Part shown: positions 62,226 to 64,000 of the stretch, piece by piece
Layout of the letters: each line of letters opens with the position of its first letter
How positions within the stretch are numbered: position 1 is the stretch's first letter
Origin: Vibrio neptunius
GTDB lineage: Bacteria > Pseudomonadota > Gammaproteobacteria > Enterobacterales > Vibrionaceae
Length of the DNA: 64,000 nucleotides
NCBI RefSeq assembly: GCF_000967495.1
Contig: NZ_JXXU01000044.1
Coordinates: 95,765-159,764 of the forward strand
Direction: 5' to 3'
Position numbers and translations under genes: made by a program
The notes under the pieces: generated by a model
Databases searched by the model: none
What the model was told of the DNA's origin: nothing
What the model saw: only the letters and a program-made list of their open reading frames with translations

Positions 62226-63752
62226 ATGAAGATAAAACCTCTTTTCTACTCTCTTACCCTACTTTTGATTGGTTGTGGTTCAGACCCAGACAGTGTGCCA
62301 CTTTCTGAAATAGATCATTGTGATTCAATTCCACAGCATCAAGTAGAGCCCCTCTCTCATTACCTTGAGCCCTTCCAATCTAAGTTAGACAATGCAACTG
62401 GCGTATATGTTTTGGAGCAAGGTGCTGAAGCCATGATGTCTAGAGCTTGGATAACGGATAGAGCAGAGCACAGCATTGATATTCAGTACTTTATATTCTC
62501 GGTAGACAACATTGGCTTGATTGCAACAGACCACCTTGTTCGCGCGGCCGAGCGCGGAGTAACAGTTAGAGTACTAATTGATGACATCATGCTAAACGCG
62601 AAAGGCGATGAACTTCTAATGCTCGATGCCCATGAAAATATACAGATAAAAATCTATAACCCGAATGTGAACATAGGCAAGAACATCATCAATAAGCTTG
62701 GTACCTTGCTTACTGACTTCCACGGTTTAAACCAAAGAATGCATAACAAGGTATTCTTGGTCGACGACCAGATAGCCGTTACGGGAGGACGTAATATCGC
62801 GGACGAGTATTTCGGTTTTGACCACGAGTATAACTTCAGAGATCGCGACGTCTTTCTCGCGGGTAAGACGGTATCAGATGTAAAAAGCTCATTTAATGAG
62901 TTTTGGAACCATGAGTTAAGTGTAGGAGTTGAGAAACTAGTTGGTAATAACCCTTACCCTAAGAACCCTGACTTCTCCCGCCTACATTCTTACTCATGTA
63001 ACCCTGAGAACTTCCATCCTGAGATAAAAGCTGAAATCGAGAAAGTGCCACAAACTTTTGACCGCTTGATGGACCAAGGACGCTTTAGATTCCTTGAGAA
63101 AGTAGAATACATCTCGGATAAACCCGGTAAAAACGATCAGCAAACTTTTCTTGGTGGTGGAAGTATTACAAGAAGCAAGTTGATTGAACTCGCAGAAAGT
63201 GCTGAGAAAAGTATTTTGATCCAGACACCTTACCTAGTCACCACGAAAGCAGACCGTAAGTTCCTTCGTCGATTAGTCGATAAAGGGGTGGAGATAAAGA
63301 TCCTCACTAACAGCCTCGCCTCCAATGACAACCTGGAAGCGTTTAGCGGCTATCAAAGGAATCGTTCTGCGCTAACAAAAACAGGCGTCGAGATTTATGA
63401 GTTCAAGCCAGATGCCAAAGTTCGTCAGCGGGTCATGACTGAACATATGTTTAAACGCTTGCCCACCACGCCTATCTTTGGCTTACACGCTAAGACGATG
63501 ACCATTGATGATCATATAACGATTGTCGGTACTTATAACTTTGACCCTCGTAGCGCTAACCTCAATACAGAAAGCTTTACAGTCATTTATTCACCAGAGA
63601 TTACTGATGGTGTAAATACTGCAATGAGAATCGAGATGGAACCAGAAAACGCGTGGCTTATTAGCGAAGGCTTCAACCCGGATCATAAGGTCAATATCTT
63701 TAAACAGATAGGGGTAAAAATCAGAAGAATTGTTCCAAAGAGTATCCTTTAA
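62226..63752 (+). CDS. Phospholipase D-family lipoprotein (ClsC-like cardiolipin synthase)
   Basis: A 508-residue protein starting with a lipoprotein signal (MKIKPLFYSLTLLLIGCGS, Cys at about residue 17). Two HKD motifs are seen: HNKVFLVDDQIAVTGGRN near 170 and HAKTMTIDDHITIVGTYN near 420, the second followed by DPRSANLNTE. The layout matches ClsC/YmdC, which makes cardiolipin or moves phosphatidyl groups. The ribosome binding site is weak. No YmdB partner is adjacent. The activity is inferred from the family. Confidence 0.87.
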   Translation: MKIKPLFYSLTLLLIGCGSDPDSVPLSEIDHCDSIPQHQVEPLSHYLEPFQSKLDNATGVYVLEQGAEAMMSRAWITDRAEHSIDIQYFIFSVDNIGLIATDHLVRAAERGVTVRVLIDDIMLNAKGDELLMLDAHENIQIKIYNPNVNIGKNIINKLGTLLTDFHGLNQRMHNKVFLVDDQIAVTGGRNIADEYFGFDHEYNFRDRDVFLAGKTVSDVKSSFNEFWNHELSVGVEKLVGNNPYPKNPDFSRLHSYSCNPENFHPEIKAEIEKVPQTFDRLMDQGRFRFLEKVEYISDKPGKNDQQTFLGGGSITRSKLIELAESAEKSILIQTPYLVTTKADRKFLRRLVDKGVEIKILTNSLASNDNLEAFSGYQRNRSALTKTGVEIYEFKPDAKVRQRVMTEHMFKRLPTTPIFGLHAKTMTIDDHITIVGTYNFDPRSANLNTESFTVIYSPEITDGVNTAMRIEMEPENAWLISEGFNPDHKVNIFKQIGVKIRRIVPKSIL

Positions 63753-63769
63753 ACTGGATTCTCAATATT

Positions 63770-63850
63770 TGGCAGGAATAGAAAGACTCGAACTTATAAC
63801 ACGCGCATGTTCTGATATTCGAGGAATCCGCTGCTTTGGTTTAGCACTAA
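63770..63850 (-). pseudogene. Degenerate tRNA-Trp-like element, copy 1
   Basis: Read on the minus strand it contains AGCAGCGGATTCC, then an unpaired insert of about 13 bases where the anticodon stem should close, GCGCGTGTTATAAG, the intact T-loop GTTCGAGTC and an end TCCTGCCA. This follows the 3' half of a bacterial tRNA-Trp, but the T-stem has two mismatches and the 5' acceptor arm is unrecognisable. A terminator-like hairpin lies on its 5' side. Confidence 0.6.
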
Positions 63851-63858
63851 CATACGAA

Positions 63859-63886
63859 AAAGCCTCAGCATTTCTGCTGAGGCTTT
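63859..63886 (-). terminator. Rho-independent terminator between the two tRNA-like elements
   Basis: AAAGCCTCAGC pairs with GCTGAGGCTTT over a six-base loop; TTTTTCG follows on the minus strand. A second such hairpin (GCTCTAGC-ATTTCT-GCTAGA) is cut by the right edge at 63980-64000. Confidence 0.82.
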
Positions 63887-63892
63887 CGAATA

Positions 63893-63972
63893 TGGCAGGT
63901 GTAGAAAGACTCTAACTTCTAACACGCGCATCTTTGATAGTGGCGGAATCCGCTGCTCGTTCATAGCTACAA
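63893..63972 (-). pseudogene. Degenerate tRNA-Trp-like element, copy 2
   Basis: On the minus strand: GTAGCTATGAACGAGCAGCGG, GATTCC, an insert, ATGCGCGTGTTAGAAG, GTTAGAGTC (T-loop C changed to A) and CACCTGCCA. It is a 123-base-spaced direct repeat of copy 1 with the same insert, so the two share a damaged ancestor. It is unlikely to be a working tRNA. Confidence 0.6.
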
Positions 63973-64000
63973 AAGAAAAGGCTCTAGCATTTCTGCTAGA

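Noticed and set aside
1..64000. CRISPR array, prophage or insertion sequence
   Set aside because: No regularly spaced repeats with unique spacers, no transposase, integrase or phage structural genes were found. The only regular repeats are the heptamer tract and the tRNA-like array.

Overview
The window looks like a stretch of the main chromosome of a Vibrionaceae bacterium, most likely a Vibrio. This rests on recognising several gene sets together: phoBR-pstS, rdgC, trhP-yfhL, queA-tgt-yajC-secDF, aceBA, oxyR with a divergent 2-Cys peroxiredoxin, a long-form dapD, a fructose-type PTS locus, and a complete isc operon next to trmJ/suhB. Species was not determined. Most of the window is core genome with housekeeping gene order and good ribosome binding sites.

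Layout, left to right. (1) 1-2450: start of pstS, then phoR and phoB on the minus strand, with Pho-box-like repeats upstream of phoB. (2) 2.5-5.3 kb: rdgC and the tRNA-hydroxylation pair trhP-yfhL. (3) 5.3-7.7 kb: a short-Q-loop, CioAB-like bd oxidase with an FNR-like site upstream. (4) 7.9-10.3 kb: mepA and an orphan sugar-type periplasmic binding protein. (5) 10.3-16.1 kb: queA-tgt-yajC-secD-secF. (6) 16.5-24.4 kb: a CBS-pair protein, then an eight-gene AT-rich minus-strand operon of the Ter/TelA stress family: a PRTase-TRSP protein, a HAD phosphatase, a StiP-family protein, an HpcH/CitE-type lyase, two tandem TelA-type proteins and two TerD proteins. This is the most system-like accessory region. 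(7) 25-28.3 kb: glyoxylate shunt aceBA. (8) 28.9-32 kb: oxyR/prx and dapD. (9) 32-37.7 kb: nnrS and a PTS-Fru locus that includes an HPr-like domain lacking its histidine, fused to EIIA. (10) 37.8-41.8 kb: a gamma-glutamylcyclotransferase-like protein, an outer membrane barrel, and ahpF/ahpC with an OxyR-type operator. (11) 42-49.8 kb: regulators (LysR and AraC types), chrA, a TPR protein, an acyl-CoA synthetase and a DUF1127 protein. (12) 49.8-50.2 kb: a repeat-rich gap holding a heptamer microsatellite, an inverted-repeat element and short tandem repeats. (13) 50.2-54.4 kb: a stand-alone EF-G, ndk and pepB. (14) 54.4-60.3 kb: iscR-iscS-iscU-iscA-hscB-hscA-fdx-iscX, with an ERIC element between fdx and iscX and two adjacent IscR type-1 sites upstream of iscR. 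(15) 60.3-64 kb: trmJ, suhB and a ClsC-like phospholipase D lipoprotein, then a tandem array of degenerate tRNA-Trp-like elements running off the edge.

The Ter operon genes overlap or abut almost throughout and probably act together. The four-enzyme half resembles the metabolite-making module reported beside ter genes elsewhere; the TelA and TerD half would be the effector or binding part. The usual TerC, TerA, TerB, TerF, TerY and ATP-grasp partners are not here. Upstream of it lie two matching palindromes spaced two helical turns apart and a possible 46-residue gene.

Limits: all family calls come from reading motifs and lengths by eye. No database search was run. Regulatory sites are consensus matches only.
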